From: an uncultured Polaribacter sp.
Lineage (GTDB): Bacteria > Bacteroidota > Bacteroidia > Flavobacteriales > Flavobacteriaceae
Assembly (NCBI RefSeq): GCF_947503855.1
Contig: NZ_CANNFF010000003.1
Location: 124,001 to 188,000 of the forward strand
DNA: 64,000 nucleotides
Direction of reading: 5' to 3'
Shown: piece by piece, positions 25,395-34,252 of the stretch
How positions within the stretch are numbered: the stretch's first letter is position 1
Layout: every line of letters starts with the position of its first letter
Program-made: the position numbers and the translations under genes
The notes under the pieces: generated by a model
Databases searched by the model: none
What the model saw: only the letters and a program-made list of their open reading frames with translations
Told to the model about the DNA's origin: nothing

Positions 25395-28130
25395 TTACTC
25401 TTTATCGTTAAAAACACTATCTATAACTGCTCTATGACGCTTTTTAAAACGTGTACTAGAACCTGCTGCGGGTACTGCATAGTATTTACGAGAGCATACA
25501 TTTAGTTTTACCAAATCGAAACGCTCTAACATAAAACTCCAAGCTCCCATATTTCTAGGTTCTTCTTGTGCCCAAATATAATTTTCTACATTTGGATATC
25601 TGTCTATTACTTTTTGTATTTTATCTAAATGTAAAGGAAATAGTTGTTCTATTCTTACCAAAGCAACATCATCTCTATTTAGGTTTTCTCTTTCTTCTAA
25701 TAAGTCATAATAGAATTTACCCATACAAAAAACTAATTTTTTTACATTTTTTGGGTTGATGGTATCATCTATTACTTCTTGGAATTCGCCAGTTGCTAAA
25801 TCTTCTATAGTAGAAACTACTTTTGGATGACGTAACAAACTTTTTGGTGTAAACACAATTAATGGTTTTCTGTAATCGCGTTTCATTTGTCTGCGTAACA
25901 AATGATAAAAGTTTGCTGGTGTTGTACAGTTGGCAACTGTCATATTATCAATTGCACACAACTGTAAATAACGTTCTATTCTTGCAGATGAATGTTCAGA
26001 ACCTTGCCCTTCGTAACCATGAGGTAAAAGCACTACAATTCCGTTTTGTAATTTCCATTTATCTTCTGCAGCAGAAATATATTGGTCAAACATAATTTGT
26101 GCACCGTTAGAAAAATCTCCAAATTGTGCTTCCCAAATGGTTAACGTATTTGGATTTCCCATGGCATAACCATAATCAAAACCTAACACTCCATATTCAG
26201 ATAATAAAGAGTTATAAATGGTCATTTGACCTTTTGTATCTGGGTTTGTATTTAATAAATTAATTCTATCTTCGGTAATTTCATCACGTAAAATAGCGTG
26301 TCTGTGAGAAAAAGTACCTCTTTCTACATCTTGGCCAGAAATACGCACATTAAAACCTTCTTCCATTAAAGAACCATAAGCTAGGTTTTCTGCCATTCCC
26401 CAATCTAATTGATTGGTTTCGAATGCCATTTTTGCTCTTGTTTGTAAAATACGTTCTGCTTTTCTTACAAATTTAACGCCTTCTGGAACTGTAGAAACTA
26501 CTTTAGCAATGTGCTTTAACCTGTCTGATTTGTATTTTGTATCTACAGGCTGTAACATAGTGGCTAATTGTTCACGCTCAAAACCTTCCCAAGTAGATTT
26601 CATAAACTCTTTTACTTTAGAGTTTTTATCTTCTTTAGATAAATCGAATTGCGTGTTAAGCATTTCTTTAAATTCAGTAGTAATTGTATTTAGATAATCT
26701 TTATCTATACAACCTTCTTTTAACAATGTTTCTGCATAAATATCTTTTACATTTTTATGTTTAGATATTGCTTTGTATAATTTTGGTTGTGTAAAACGAG
26801 GTTCATCACCTTCGTTATGGCCATATTTTCTGTATCCTAATAAGTCTATAAAAATATCGGTTTTAAATTTCATTCTAAACTCTAATGCCATTTGCATTGC
26901 GTGGCATACAGCTTCAGTATCGTCTGCATTTACATGTAAAACTGGCGATAATGTAACTTTACCAACATCTGTACAATAGGTACTAGAACGTGCATCTAAA
27001 TAATTGGTAGTAAACCCAACTTGGTTGTTTACAACGATATGAATTGTTCCTCCTGTTTTATAGCCATTCAATTTTGCCATTTGTACTACTTCATATGCAA
27101 TACCTTGGCCTGCAATTGCTGCATCACCATGAATTACAATGGGTAATATTTTACTAGAATCTCCATTATATTTTCTATCTATTTTTGCTCTAGTAATACC
27201 TTCTGCAACTGCTGCAACAGTTTCTAGATGAGATGGATTTGGAACTAAGTTCATCTTAATTTCATTGCCATCTCTGTAGGTTTTACTTAACGTTAAGCCT
27301 AAATGGTATTTTACATCACCATCAATGTCATCATCTTCAAAATCTTTTCCTTCAAACTCGCTAAATAAATCTCTTACCGGTTTTTTAAAGATGTTTACTA
27401 AGGTATTTAAACGACCTCTGTGTGCCATCCCTAAAACACATTCTTTAACTCCGTGGTTTTCTGCAGCTTCTCTTAAAGCTACACTGATTCCTGGTATTAA
27501 GGCCTCACCACCTTCTAAAGAGAAACGTTTTTGGCCTACATATTTTGTTTGTAAAAAACTCTCGAAAGTAACTGCTTGGTTTAGTTTAGAAAGTATATAT
27601 TTTTTAGAATCTTGAGAGTAATTAGGATGATTATCATTTTCGTTTAAACGACTTTGCCACCATTTTAATTTCTCTGGATTACGCATATACATATACTCTA
27701 CCCCAATAGAATCGCAATAAATAGTTTTTAGGTGACTTATAATTTTAGAAAGCTTTACCCTTCCTAACCCTAACACATCTCCAGCAGAGAATTCTTTATC
27801 TAAATCTTTTTCAGTTAAACCGAAATTTTCGATATCTAAAACTGGTTGATACTGTCTTCTTTCTCTAACCGGGTTTGTTTTTGTAAACAAATGCCCTCTT
27901 GTTCTGTAACCATTGATTAGGTCTACAACTAAAAACTCTTTTTTTACTTCTTGTGGTACTTCTATTGAAGTTTCTTCATCAGAAAGAGAATAATTTTCAT
28001 TTGCTAAATCATATCCTTGAAAAAAACTTCTCCAGCTAGGTTCAACAGAATCTGGGTTTATTAAATATTGATCGTATAAATCTGCTATAAAGCCTGTATG
28101 CGCTGCGTTTAAAAACGAAAATTTATCCAT
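25395..28130 (-). CDS. sucA: 2-oxoglutarate dehydrogenase E1 component
   Basis: The ThDP-dependent E1 decarboxylates 2-oxoglutarate and passes succinyl to the E2 lipoyl group. The 911-residue protein has the N-terminal E1 helical extension (FLNAAHTGFIADLYDQYL), VLGMAHRGRLN, IHGDAAIAGQGIAYEV (ThDP/Mg2+ site) and the C-terminal transketolase region with SHRHAILRDE and GYEGQGSEHSSARIER. Normal length. It is upstream of sucB on the same strand. A TATTTTTG box lies about 38 bases upstream. Confidence 0.97.
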   Translation of the reverse strand: MDKFSFLNAAHTGFIADLYDQYLINPDSVEPSWRSFFQGYDLANENYSLSDEETSIEVPQEVKKEFLVVDLINGYRTRGHLFTKTNPVRERRQYQPVLDIENFGLTEKDLDKEFSAGDVLGLGRVKLSKIISHLKTIYCDSIGVEYMYMRNPEKLKWWQSRLNENDNHPNYSQDSKKYILSKLNQAVTFESFLQTKYVGQKRFSLEGGEALIPGISVALREAAENHGVKECVLGMAHRGRLNTLVNIFKKPVRDLFSEFEGKDFEDDDIDGDVKYHLGLTLSKTYRDGNEIKMNLVPNPSHLETVAAVAEGITRAKIDRKYNGDSSKILPIVIHGDAAIAGQGIAYEVVQMAKLNGYKTGGTIHIVVNNQVGFTTNYLDARSSTYCTDVGKVTLSPVLHVNADDTEAVCHAMQMALEFRMKFKTDIFIDLLGYRKYGHNEGDEPRFTQPKLYKAISKHKNVKDIYAETLLKEGCIDKDYLNTITTEFKEMLNTQFDLSKEDKNSKVKEFMKSTWEGFEREQLATMLQPVDTKYKSDRLKHIAKVVSTVPEGVKFVRKAERILQTRAKMAFETNQLDWGMAENLAYGSLMEEGFNVRISGQDVERGTFSHRHAILRDEITEDRINLLNTNPDTKGQMTIYNSLLSEYGVLGFDYGYAMGNPNTLTIWEAQFGDFSNGAQIMFDQYISAAEDKWKLQNGIVVLLPHGYEGQGSEHSSARIERYLQLCAIDNMTVANCTTPANFYHLLRRQMKRDYRKPLIVFTPKSLLRHPKVVSTIEDLATGEFQEVIDDTINPKNVKKLVFCMGKFYYDLLEERENLNRDDVALVRIEQLFPLHLDKIQKVIDRYPNVENYIWAQEEPRNMGAWSFMLERFDLVKLNVCSRKYYAVPAAGSSTRFKKRHRAVIDSVFNDKE

Positions 28131-28167
28131 ATAATAGTTTGTGCTATCTTTTTAGCTAATTGTGAAG

Positions 28168-28175
28168 ACAAAAAT
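28168..28175 (-). promoter_or_regulatory. Candidate -7 box of sucA
   Basis: The minus strand reads TATTTTTG about 38 bases before the sucA ATG. The -33 element is not convincing. Confidence 0.4.
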
Positions 28176-28251
28176 ACAATATTTGAGATAAAAGAAATAA
28201 TTTTTTTTAGTTATAAAAAAAGTGAAAAAAATAATTTTTTTTTACTTTTTA

Positions 28252-28282
28252 TTTGGTGATATATTAAAAAGATATATATTTG
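28252..28282 (+). promoter_or_regulatory. Promoter of the tRNA cluster
   Basis: TTTG at 28252-28255 and TATATTTG at 28275-28282 are separated by exactly 19 bases, a full match to the Bacteroidota TTTG-N19-TAnnTTTG promoter. It ends 29 bases before tRNA-Asn. Confidence 0.85.
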
Positions 28283-28311
28283 CACTCGCTAAACACAAAT
28301 GTGAAGCAAAC

Positions 28312-28385
28312 TCCTCTTTAGCTCAGTTGGTTAGAGCATCTGACTGTTAATCAGAGGGTCCTTGGTTCGAGCCCAAGAAGAGGAG
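28312..28385 (+). tRNA. tRNA-Asn (GUU)
   Basis: 74 nt. The acceptor stem TCCTCTT/AAGAGGA is perfect, the D-arm is GCTCAGTTGGTTAGAGC, the anticodon loop is CTGTTAA with GTT, and the T-arm is CTTGGTTCGAGCCCAAG. CCA is not encoded. First of a three-tRNA cluster. Confidence 0.97.
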
Positions 28386-28407
28386 CAAGTTCATAATAAC
28401 ATTGACT

Positions 28408-28479
28408 GCGAAAGTAGCTCAGGGGTAGAGCATCACCTTGCCAAGGTGAGGGTCGCGGGTTCAAATCCCGTCTTTCGCT
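28408..28479 (+). tRNA. tRNA-Gly (GCC)
   Basis: 72 nt. The acceptor stem GCGAAAG/CTTTCGC is perfect, the anticodon loop TTGCCAA carries GCC, and the T-arm is GCGGGTTCAAATCCCGT. It lies 22 bases after tRNA-Asn. Confidence 0.97.
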
Positions 28480-28500
28480 CTATTATGAAATAATACCAAT

Positions 28501-28586
28501 GCTGAAGTGGTGGAATTGGTAGACACGCTGGACTTAAAATCCAGTGAGCAGTAATGCTCGTATGGGTTCAAGTCCCATCTTCAGTA
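28501..28586 (+). tRNA. tRNA-Leu (UAA)
   Basis: 86 nt with a long variable arm (GAGCAGTAATGCTC). The acceptor stem is GCTGAAG/CTTCAGT with a G-T first pair, and the anticodon loop CTTAAAA carries TAA. Last of the cluster, before a strong terminator. Confidence 0.96.
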
Positions 28587-28587
28587 C

Positions 28588-28618
28588 AAAAACCGAGACA
28601 TATGTCTCGGTTTTTTTA
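28588..28618 (+). terminator. Terminator of the tRNA cluster
   Basis: AACCGAGACA and TGTCTCGGTT pair around two bases and are followed by a T-run, starting just after tRNA-Leu. Confidence 0.95.
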
Positions 28619-28945
28619 TTTAGGTAAAACTTTTTTATCACTAATCGTTTACTCTTTTTAAAAACTATTATTCGTAATCTAAGATTGTTTTCAAAGTATT
28701 TTTTCAAAGTTTGAACTTCGATTTTCTGCGTATACTTTGTCTTATATTTTTAATATCGCCCAGAACGTTTGCAATATTATTCAATGTATATTATATACAT
28801 CTGTAAAAATGGGAAATATGATTATTTATTACATTTCTGTTTTTTCTTGCTTTTAACCAGACTATACTAGCTAGTAAATTTGGTGGTCGAGTTATTATTT
28901 AGAATCCTTAAAAATCATTAGTTTCGTGCTAATTAATTTTTACAA
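28619..28945. other. Gene-free stretch between the tRNA cluster and the hydrolase gene
   Basis: About 330 bases of very AT-rich DNA. I see no ORF of supportable length, no RNA gene and no repeat. It borders a tRNA array, a usual integration site, but no integrase or duplicated tRNA end is visible. Confidence 0.5.
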
Positions 28946-29722
28946 ATGATTTATTTACCAATCTTGTTTATAATTGCTTTTTGTATTTTGTTTTATTTCT
29001 TTCAAGAGAAATTTATTTTTTTAAATGGTAAAAAACTAAACAAAAATTATCAATATCAGTTTCTATATTCATTTAAAGAATTATTTATTAAAGCTAAAGA
29101 TAATACTCTAATTAATGCAGTACATTTTAAACTAGAAAATCCTAAAGGAATCATTCTTTTTTGTCATGGTAATAAAGGTAATTTAACAAAATGGGGTAAC
29201 AGAGTTTCTTATCTTTTAGACTACAATTATGAAGTAATTCTTTTTGATTATAGAAATTATGGTAAAAGCGTTGGTGCTTTTAATGAACAAAAAATGTATC
29301 AAGATGCCATGCAAGTGTATCAATATGTCAACACAATGTATAGTGAAGACAAAATTGTAGTTTACGGTTATTCCATAGGTTGTACTTTTGCTACTAAAAT
29401 TGCAGAAAAGTACAAACCCAAACATCTTGTTTTAGAATCTCCATTTTATAGTTTAAAAAAAGCAGTACAAAAGGCCTTTTTTTTAGCACCAACTTTTTTA
29501 TTAAAATATAAATTTAAAACACATACCTTTTTTAAAAATGTACAAGTACCAATATGCATTTTTCAAGGCAAAAAAGATCGTGTTACACCTATTAAAGGTG
29601 CAAAAAAACTATTTCAATTAAATAACAATCCTGTAAATAGTTTTATCACTTTACAAGAAGCTACACATCATAATATTAGAACCTTTAAATTGTACAAACA
29701 AAAACTACAAGAAATTTTGTAG
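28946..29722 (+). CDS. Membrane-anchored alpha/beta hydrolase (S33 / Bem46-like)
   Basis: A 258-residue protein with an N-terminal membrane anchor (residues 2-21) and an alpha/beta-hydrolase domain. It has the oxyanion HGN motif (FCHGNKGN), FDYRNYGKS, the nucleophile elbow GYSIGC, a catalytic Asp in GKKDRVTP and a His in ATHHNI. The relatives I know are serine hydrolases of unknown substrate. The gene follows a gene-free stretch and precedes a retropepsin-like gene by 53 bases. Confidence 0.85.
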   Translation: MIYLPILFIIAFCILFYFFQEKFIFLNGKKLNKNYQYQFLYSFKELFIKAKDNTLINAVHFKLENPKGIILFCHGNKGNLTKWGNRVSYLLDYNYEVILFDYRNYGKSVGAFNEQKMYQDAMQVYQYVNTMYSEDKIVVYGYSIGCTFATKIAEKYKPKHLVLESPFYSLKKAVQKAFFLAPTFLLKYKFKTHTFFKNVQVPICIFQGKKDRVTPIKGAKKLFQLNNNPVNSFITLQEATHHNIRTFKLYKQKLQEIL

Positions 29723-29775
29723 GTTGGTATTTTCTAAATCTATTAAATCTTATTTTTGAGACCTTAAAAATTTTT

Positions 29776-30231
29776 ATGAAACGTTTAAAAAAAATCTTAA
29801 CAAAGAAAAAATACATTAAAATAAAATTAAAAAAAATTGCCACCAACCATTTAGAATTAAAAGCTAAAATTAATGGTGTAAAAGGTCGTTTTATTTTAGA
29901 TACAGGTGCCTCTAATTCTTGTGTTGGTTTAAAATCGATTGAACACTTTAATTTAGAAACAGAAGAAAGTGATACCAAAGCTGCAGGTGCAGGAGCAACT
30001 GATATGGAAACACTAATATCCACAAAAAATCAACTTAAAATAGACAAATGGCAAACTAATACTTTTAATTTGGTTTTGTTTGATTTATCGCATGTAAATA
30101 CAGCATTATTACAACACAATGCCAAAGAAGTTACAGGTATTATTGGGGCAGATATTTTACAGAAAGGAAAAGCAATAATAGATTATAATAAAAACGTTTT
30201 ATACCTTAAAAAGGTAAATAAAAACAAATAA
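29776..30231 (+). CDS. Retropepsin-like aspartic protease family protein
   Basis: A 151-residue protein with one clan AA aspartic protease domain: the active site FILDTGASNSCV near residue 40, the flap region, and GIIGADIL near the C-terminus, which matches the second conserved hydrophobic-Gly motif. As with retroviral proteases a single domain would need to dimerise. There is no signal peptide; the N-terminus is very Lys-rich. The substrate is unknown. It lies 15 bases upstream of the YqeY-like gene. Confidence 0.85.
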   Translation: MKRLKKILTKKKYIKIKLKKIATNHLELKAKINGVKGRFILDTGASNSCVGLKSIEHFNLETEESDTKAAGAGATDMETLISTKNQLKIDKWQTNTFNLVLFDLSHVNTALLQHNAKEVTGIIGADILQKGKAIIDYNKNVLYLKKVNKNK

Positions 30232-30246
30232 CTAAAACAATAGAAT

Positions 30247-30699
30247 ATGAGTTTACAAAAAGAGGTAATGAACAAGATGAAACAAGCTATGAAAGCAAAA
30301 GACACAGTTGCTTTACAAGCTTTAAGAGCTGTAAAATCTGCTTTTTTATTAGCCAAAACAGAAACAGGTTCTCAAGAAGAATTAACAGAAGACCAAGAGC
30401 TAAAAATTATACAAAAGCAAGTAAAACAACGTAAAGATAGTGCTACCATCTTTTTAAAAGAAGGTAGAGAAGATTTAGCTGCACCTGAATTGGCGGAAAT
30501 TGCCATTTTAGAACAGTTTTTACCAGAAGCCTTAACAGAAGCCGAAATAGAAGGTGTTGTAATTGCAACCATAGACAATTTAAATGCTTCTGGAATGCAA
30601 GATATGGGTAAAGTAATGAAAGTAGTACAAAAGGCGTTAGCAGGACAAGCAGAAGGAAAAATAATTTCTACATTGGTTAGAAAACATTTAATGAAATAA
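30247..30699 (+). CDS. GatB/YqeY domain protein
   Basis: A 150-residue all-helical protein of the YqeY family, the stand-alone version of the GatB C-terminal tRNA-binding domain. It has the N-terminal LQKEVMNKMKQAMKAKD pattern, LRAVKSAFLLAKTE, and LEQFLPEALTEAEIE in the middle. The function is not established; a link to tRNA-dependent amidation is only by homology. It lies 57 bases upstream of a tRNA gene. Confidence 0.92.
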   Translation: MSLQKEVMNKMKQAMKAKDTVALQALRAVKSAFLLAKTETGSQEELTEDQELKIIQKQVKQRKDSATIFLKEGREDLAAPELAEIAILEQFLPEALTEAEIEGVVIATIDNLNASGMQDMGKVMKVVQKALAGQAEGKIISTLVRKHLMK

Positions 30700-30755
30700 T
30701 TTTATTACCAAATTGTTATCTTTAGCCCAAGTTAAAGATTATTTAAATTAAAAAA

Positions 30756-30829
30756 GGCTCCATAGTTCAACTGAATAGAATATCAGATTTCGGCTCTGAG
30801 GGTTGCAGGTTTGAATCCTGCTGGAGTCA
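30756..30829 (+). tRNA. tRNA-Arg (UCG)
   Basis: 74 nt. The acceptor stem GGCTCCA/TGGAGTC has a terminal G-C and internal pairing throughout. The anticodon loop TTTCGGC carries TCG within stem TCAGA/TCTGA, and the T-arm is GCAGGTTTGAATCCTGC. The D-loop is less regular. Confidence 0.93.
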
Positions 30830-30836
30830 CTTTTTA

Positions 30837-30876
30837 TTCTCAAGAATAATTTTTTATTCTTGGGAATATTTTTTTG
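30837..30876 (+). terminator. Terminator of tRNA-Arg
   Basis: ATTCTCAAGAATAA pairs with TTATTCTTGGGAAT (one G-T) around a T-rich loop and is followed by a T-run, starting eight bases after the tRNA. Confidence 0.85.
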
Positions 30877-30969
30877 TACTATATTTTAGATAGTCAAAAA
30901 TCTAAGGATAGAATATAATTTAAATCTTCAATAAAGTTAGAAGAGTCAACAGTGGAGGTCACAAATAAG

Positions 30970-31020
30970 AAAAACTACTATTTAAAATAAAGTTTATCTA
31001 TATTTTAAATAGTAGTTTTT
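30970..31020. other. Orphan perfect 20-bp hairpin
   Basis: AAAAACTACTATTTAAAATA and its exact reverse complement are separated by 11 bases, with T-run on one side and A-run on the other. It looks like a bidirectional terminator, yet no gene lies between the tRNA-Arg terminator and this hairpin. An unannotated small RNA from about 30880 to 31020 is possible. Confidence 0.55.
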
Positions 31021-31134
31021 TTCTACATAATTCTATAAAAAATACCAAAAAATTGTTGTTTATTACTGATAAAAATCATCTTTTAATTTGATAGTTTTCC
31101 TGAAATTTGATTTATAATTCTAAATAAAAAAATC

Positions 31135-31549
31135 ATGAAAAAACGAACACCAATATCATCTATAATGACAACCAAGGTTATAGTTACATGTTTCTGATAC
31201 TTTAGAAAAAGCAGAAAAACTTTTCAAAAAAAATAAAATTAGGCACATACCTGTAGTTAGAAATAAAGAAATTTTAGGGATACTAAGCTATACAGATATT
31301 TTAAGAATTAGTTTTGCAGATATTTCAGATGATGAAAATAATGTAGACACCTTCGTGTATGATATATTTACCATTAAACAAGTAATGGCTAAAAATGTAA
31401 CTGTTGTAGATCCAGATGCTACCATAAAAGAGGTGTCTAAATTGTTAGCAGCAAAAGAATTTCATGCACTACCTGTTGCTAAAAATGGCGAGTTAGTTGG
31501 TATTATAACAACCACAGATTTAATAAATTTTTTAGTACAACAATTATAG
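31135..31549 (+). pseudogene. CBS-pair protein gene with a frameshift
   Basis: The ATG at 31135 starts a CBS protein (KKRTPISSIMTTKVI) that runs into TGA at 31195. The rest continues in another frame from 31184 as VSDTLEKAEKLF..., RHIPVVRNKEILGILSYTDIL, then the second CBS (IKQVMAKNVTVVDPDATIKE, FHALPVAKNGELVGIITTTDL) to TAG 31547-31549. One extra base (or two missing) between 31184 and 31195 restores a full two-CBS protein of about 138 residues. CBS pairs bind adenine nucleotides; the target is unknown. It could be a real mutation or a sequencing error. A separate 64-codon ORF from ATG 31355 is only the second CBS half. Confidence 0.8.
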
Positions 31550-31576
31550 TTTTTAGTTAGTAATAGTAGTTTAAAA

Positions 31577-31608
31577 AGGGGCTTTTGTTAAAAGAGCCTA
31601 TTTTTTTA
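31577..31608. terminator. Bidirectional terminator between the CBS gene and the FAD enzyme gene
   Basis: GGGGCTTTT and AAAGAGCC pair around a short loop, with T-run to the right and A-run to the left. It overlaps the stop of the convergent FAD enzyme gene. Confidence 0.75.
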
Positions 31609-32886
31609 TTGATACTCAGATGTTAACTCATCTACAATTAAACCATCTTCTAAGGCTTGTACAACCCCTAATGCAGCTCTTTCACCAGAAATCATAGCTG
31701 CGTTTAAAGACCCATTTAACAATTGATCTCCTGCCAAAAATATGGTAGATTTTAACTTGGTTTCAGAACTCGAAATTTCGTATTGCAAATTGCTTAATTG
31801 GGGTAAGGCTTTTTTAATATGATAGTGTTTTAAAAGCCTTTTAACCTCTATTCCACAAAGAATTTTTAAATCTTCTGTAACCTTTAATATCAAGTCTAAT
31901 TCAGATAATTTATGTTCTTTTACTACAGTTACAGAAAGTAATTCTACAGTGCCTTTAGATTTTGTAGCAACACTTGTATGATAAAAAATATTATTAATCA
32001 AAGCATCACCATCTGCAATTAAACCAATTAAAGGTTTATGTATTGCTTTGTTTCTAGTTTCAAAATAGAACGTATGGCAACTTTTCCAGTTGGTTTCTTG
32101 ATTGTTTAAATTTGATATGAATGCACTGGCTTCTGTTGCAATTATACTTATATGGGTTTGAATTTCGTGTGCATCGTCTAAAATAATTTTAGAATCTAAA
32201 ACTTCTTTTACATTTGTATTAAAAATAAAAGTGGTGTTTTGTAGCTTGTCTTTTAGTTGATTAGAGATCGCTTGTATACCACCTTTTGGCAATACAGCTT
32301 TTCCTTCGCCAAACATTTTATACACAAATTCAAACATTCTACTAGAGGTGTTTAGTTTTTCTTCTAAGAAAATTCCACTAAAAAAAGGTTTGAAAAAGTT
32401 AGAGATAATATCTTTAGAAAAACCAAAATCTTGTAAATATTTAAGTGTTGTTTTTTCTTCTTCATTAAAAATGCTAGCTATCTTTTTCTTTTTTAATAGC
32501 CTATTTAATTGAAAAATTTTTCGCTTATCAGAAAAGTTTCCTATAGATGATACTATTGTAGGAAATAACAAAGAAAAATTACGCAAAGGATCTCCAATAG
32601 TTTGCGTTTTACCATTTTTAAAAATTGTGGCTCCTGGTAATAATTCTTGTAAATCTAACGCTTTATAATCTAAATATTTTTGTGCTGCGGGATAAGAAGA
32701 TAACAACACCTGAAAACCATGATCTAAAATATAATCGTCTACAATATCTGATTTTACACGTCCACCAACTGTAGCACTAGCTTCTATAATTGTTGGGTGA
32801 TAACCATGATTTTCTAAAACTTGTGCTGCAATTAAACCACTAATTCCTGCACCAATAATATGTATCTTATATGCTGATTTTTCCAT
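31606..32886 (-). CDS. FAD-dependent amine oxidase / phytoene-desaturase-like oxidoreductase
   Basis: 426 residues. An N-terminal Rossmann FAD motif IHIIGAGISGLIAAQVLE with Glu at the end of strand 2 (TIIEAS) and the GGRVKS motif places it in the amine oxidase / protoporphyrinogen oxidase / phytoene desaturase family. A C-terminal FAD motif GDQLLNGSLNAAMISGERAA is also present. The substrate is not clear. Its start overlaps the end of the exonuclease gene by 20 bases, so translation is probably coupled in an rpe / exonuclease / FAD enzyme operon. Confidence 0.85.
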   Translation of the reverse strand: MEKSAYKIHIIGAGISGLIAAQVLENHGYHPTIIEASATVGGRVKSDIVDDYILDHGFQVLLSSYPAAQKYLDYKALDLQELLPGATIFKNGKTQTIGDPLRNFSLLFPTIVSSIGNFSDKRKIFQLNRLLKKKKIASIFNEEEKTTLKYLQDFGFSKDIISNFFKPFFSGIFLEEKLNTSSRMFEFVYKMFGEGKAVLPKGGIQAISNQLKDKLQNTTFIFNTNVKEVLDSKIILDDAHEIQTHISIIATEASAFISNLNNQETNWKSCHTFYFETRNKAIHKPLIGLIADGDALINNIFYHTSVATKSKGTVELLSVTVVKEHKLSELDLILKVTEDLKILCGIEVKRLLKHYHIKKALPQLSNLQYEISSSETKLKSTIFLAGDQLLNGSLNAAMISGERAALGVVQALEDGLIVDELTSEYQ

Positions 32887-34252
32887 TTTCTAAGTCTTTT
32901 AAACCTTCTTTTTTTTGTAAATAAGAAGTTAATATTTTTTGCACATCTTTGTTATCTCTTTTGGGTTGTATGTAAAATTGATAATCTTCTGGGTTTTGTA
33001 GTTGCGCATCTAGTTCCTTATCAATATATCCAAAACCTTGGTAAACCCCTTCTAAAATTAAAGCAAAACCAATTTCGTTTGCAAACCTCCCCGTTTCTTT
33101 TATCACAATATTTTCTAATGCTACGCTAACAGATTGTATCGCCTTTAAAACCCTTTTGTTATATTCTCTAACAGGTTCTTTGTTACAACAAATACCTTTA
33201 CATTCTTTAATTTGATGATGAAAACATTGCTTTACATTGGTTTGTAAATGACAATATTTTGGGCATAAAGTAAATTCTTTACAAATTTTTTCTAGAAAAA
33301 CTCTACAAGCAGCCAAAGTGTAAAATGTTGTTATCGAATTTGAAACTAATTTAATTTTATTAAATGCTAAATGGATAATTCCCTTTTGATCTTCATAAGA
33401 AAATATACCAAAAGCGGCATTATTATTTTTTTGAGAGCGATTGTATTTTGGGTATTTGTTTTTTATTTCTGAAGATTCTAATAACAACGCCAATAATTCG
33501 CTACCAGTTTCTGAATAAGAAATATGTGCAATTTCCATACACATTGCTTGTTCTTTTTTCTTTTTGTCATAAAAATGGCTAATAACTCTTTGTTTAATAT
33601 TGTTGGCCTTACCAACATAAATAATTTCTTTAGCTGTATTTTTAAAATAATAAACTCCAAAAGTTTCGGGTAAATTATCTACTGTTTTTTTATCTAAAAG
33701 TGGTGGTAAAGTAGCTTGTCTAGAACGTGGATTTAAAAAAGAATTGATGATAAAATGTTGGTCTCTTTTAATCAATCTTCTAAATAATTCTACAGTAGCT
33801 TCTGCATCGCCTTTTGCTCTGTGTCTGCCATTAATTGGAATATTTTCTCCAGAACAAATATTACCCAAGCTATAAGAAGGTAAGCCAGGAATAATTTTTC
33901 TTGTTAACCGCACTGTACATAGTTTTTTACGTTTCCAATCGAAGCCTAAACTTTTAAACTCGTCTCTTATGATATTGTAATCGAAATTAACATTGTGGGC
34001 AACAAAAATTAAATCTTGCGTAATTTCTTCTACCTTTTGTGCAATTTCATAAAATTTGGGTGCGTTTCTAACCATAGCATTAGCAATGCCTGTTAGATTT
34101 GTAATAAAAGCTGGAATGTTTTGCTCTGGGTTTACCAGAGTTGTCAACTCATTTACTATTTTTTCGCCATTAAAAACCAGCACAGAAATTTCTGTAATTT
34201 TTTGACCTTTAGGGCCATTTCCTGTAGTTTCTATGTCGACAACCGCATACAA
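32867..34252 (-). CDS. DnaQ-like 3'-5' exonuclease fused to a UvrC-like GIY-YIG nuclease
   Basis: 461 residues. Residues 1-165 are a DEDD exonuclease: VVDIETTG (Exo I), HNVNFDYNIIRDEF (Exo II), and HRAKGDAEAT (Exo III with His, DEDDh type). Residues 195-275 are a GIY-YIG domain: GVYYFKNTAKEIIYVGKANNIKQRV. A Cys-rich segment follows (CPKYCHLQTNVKQCFHHQIKECKGICC, shown here only in part as CPKYCHL and CKGICC). This is the arrangement of bacterial DnaQ-UvrC (Cho-like) fusions, expected in DNA repair. It begins one base from the rpe stop and overlaps the FAD gene. Confidence 0.88.
   Translation of the reverse strand: MYAVVDIETTGNGPKGQKITEISVLVFNGEKIVNELTTLVNPEQNIPAFITNLTGIANAMVRNAPKFYEIAQKVEEITQDLIFVAHNVNFDYNIIRDEFKSLGFDWKRKKLCTVRLTRKIIPGLPSYSLGNICSGENIPINGRHRAKGDAEATVELFRRLIKRDQHFIINSFLNPRSRQATLPPLLDKKTVDNLPETFGVYYFKNTAKEIIYVGKANNIKQRVISHFYDKKKKEQAMCMEIAHISYSETGSELLALLLESSEIKNKYPKYNRSQKNNNAAFGIFSYEDQKGIIHLAFNKIKLVSNSITTFYTLAACRVFLEKICKEFTLCPKYCHLQTNVKQCFHHQIKECKGICCNKEPVREYNKRVLKAIQSVSVALENIVIKETGRFANEIGFALILEGVYQGFGYIDKELDAQLQNPEDYQFYIQPKRDNKDVQKILTSYLQKKEGLKDLENGKISI

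Noticed and set aside
28312..28586. tRNA cluster as an integration site of a mobile element
   Set aside because: No integrase, no repeated tRNA 3' end and no change in base composition in the flanks.
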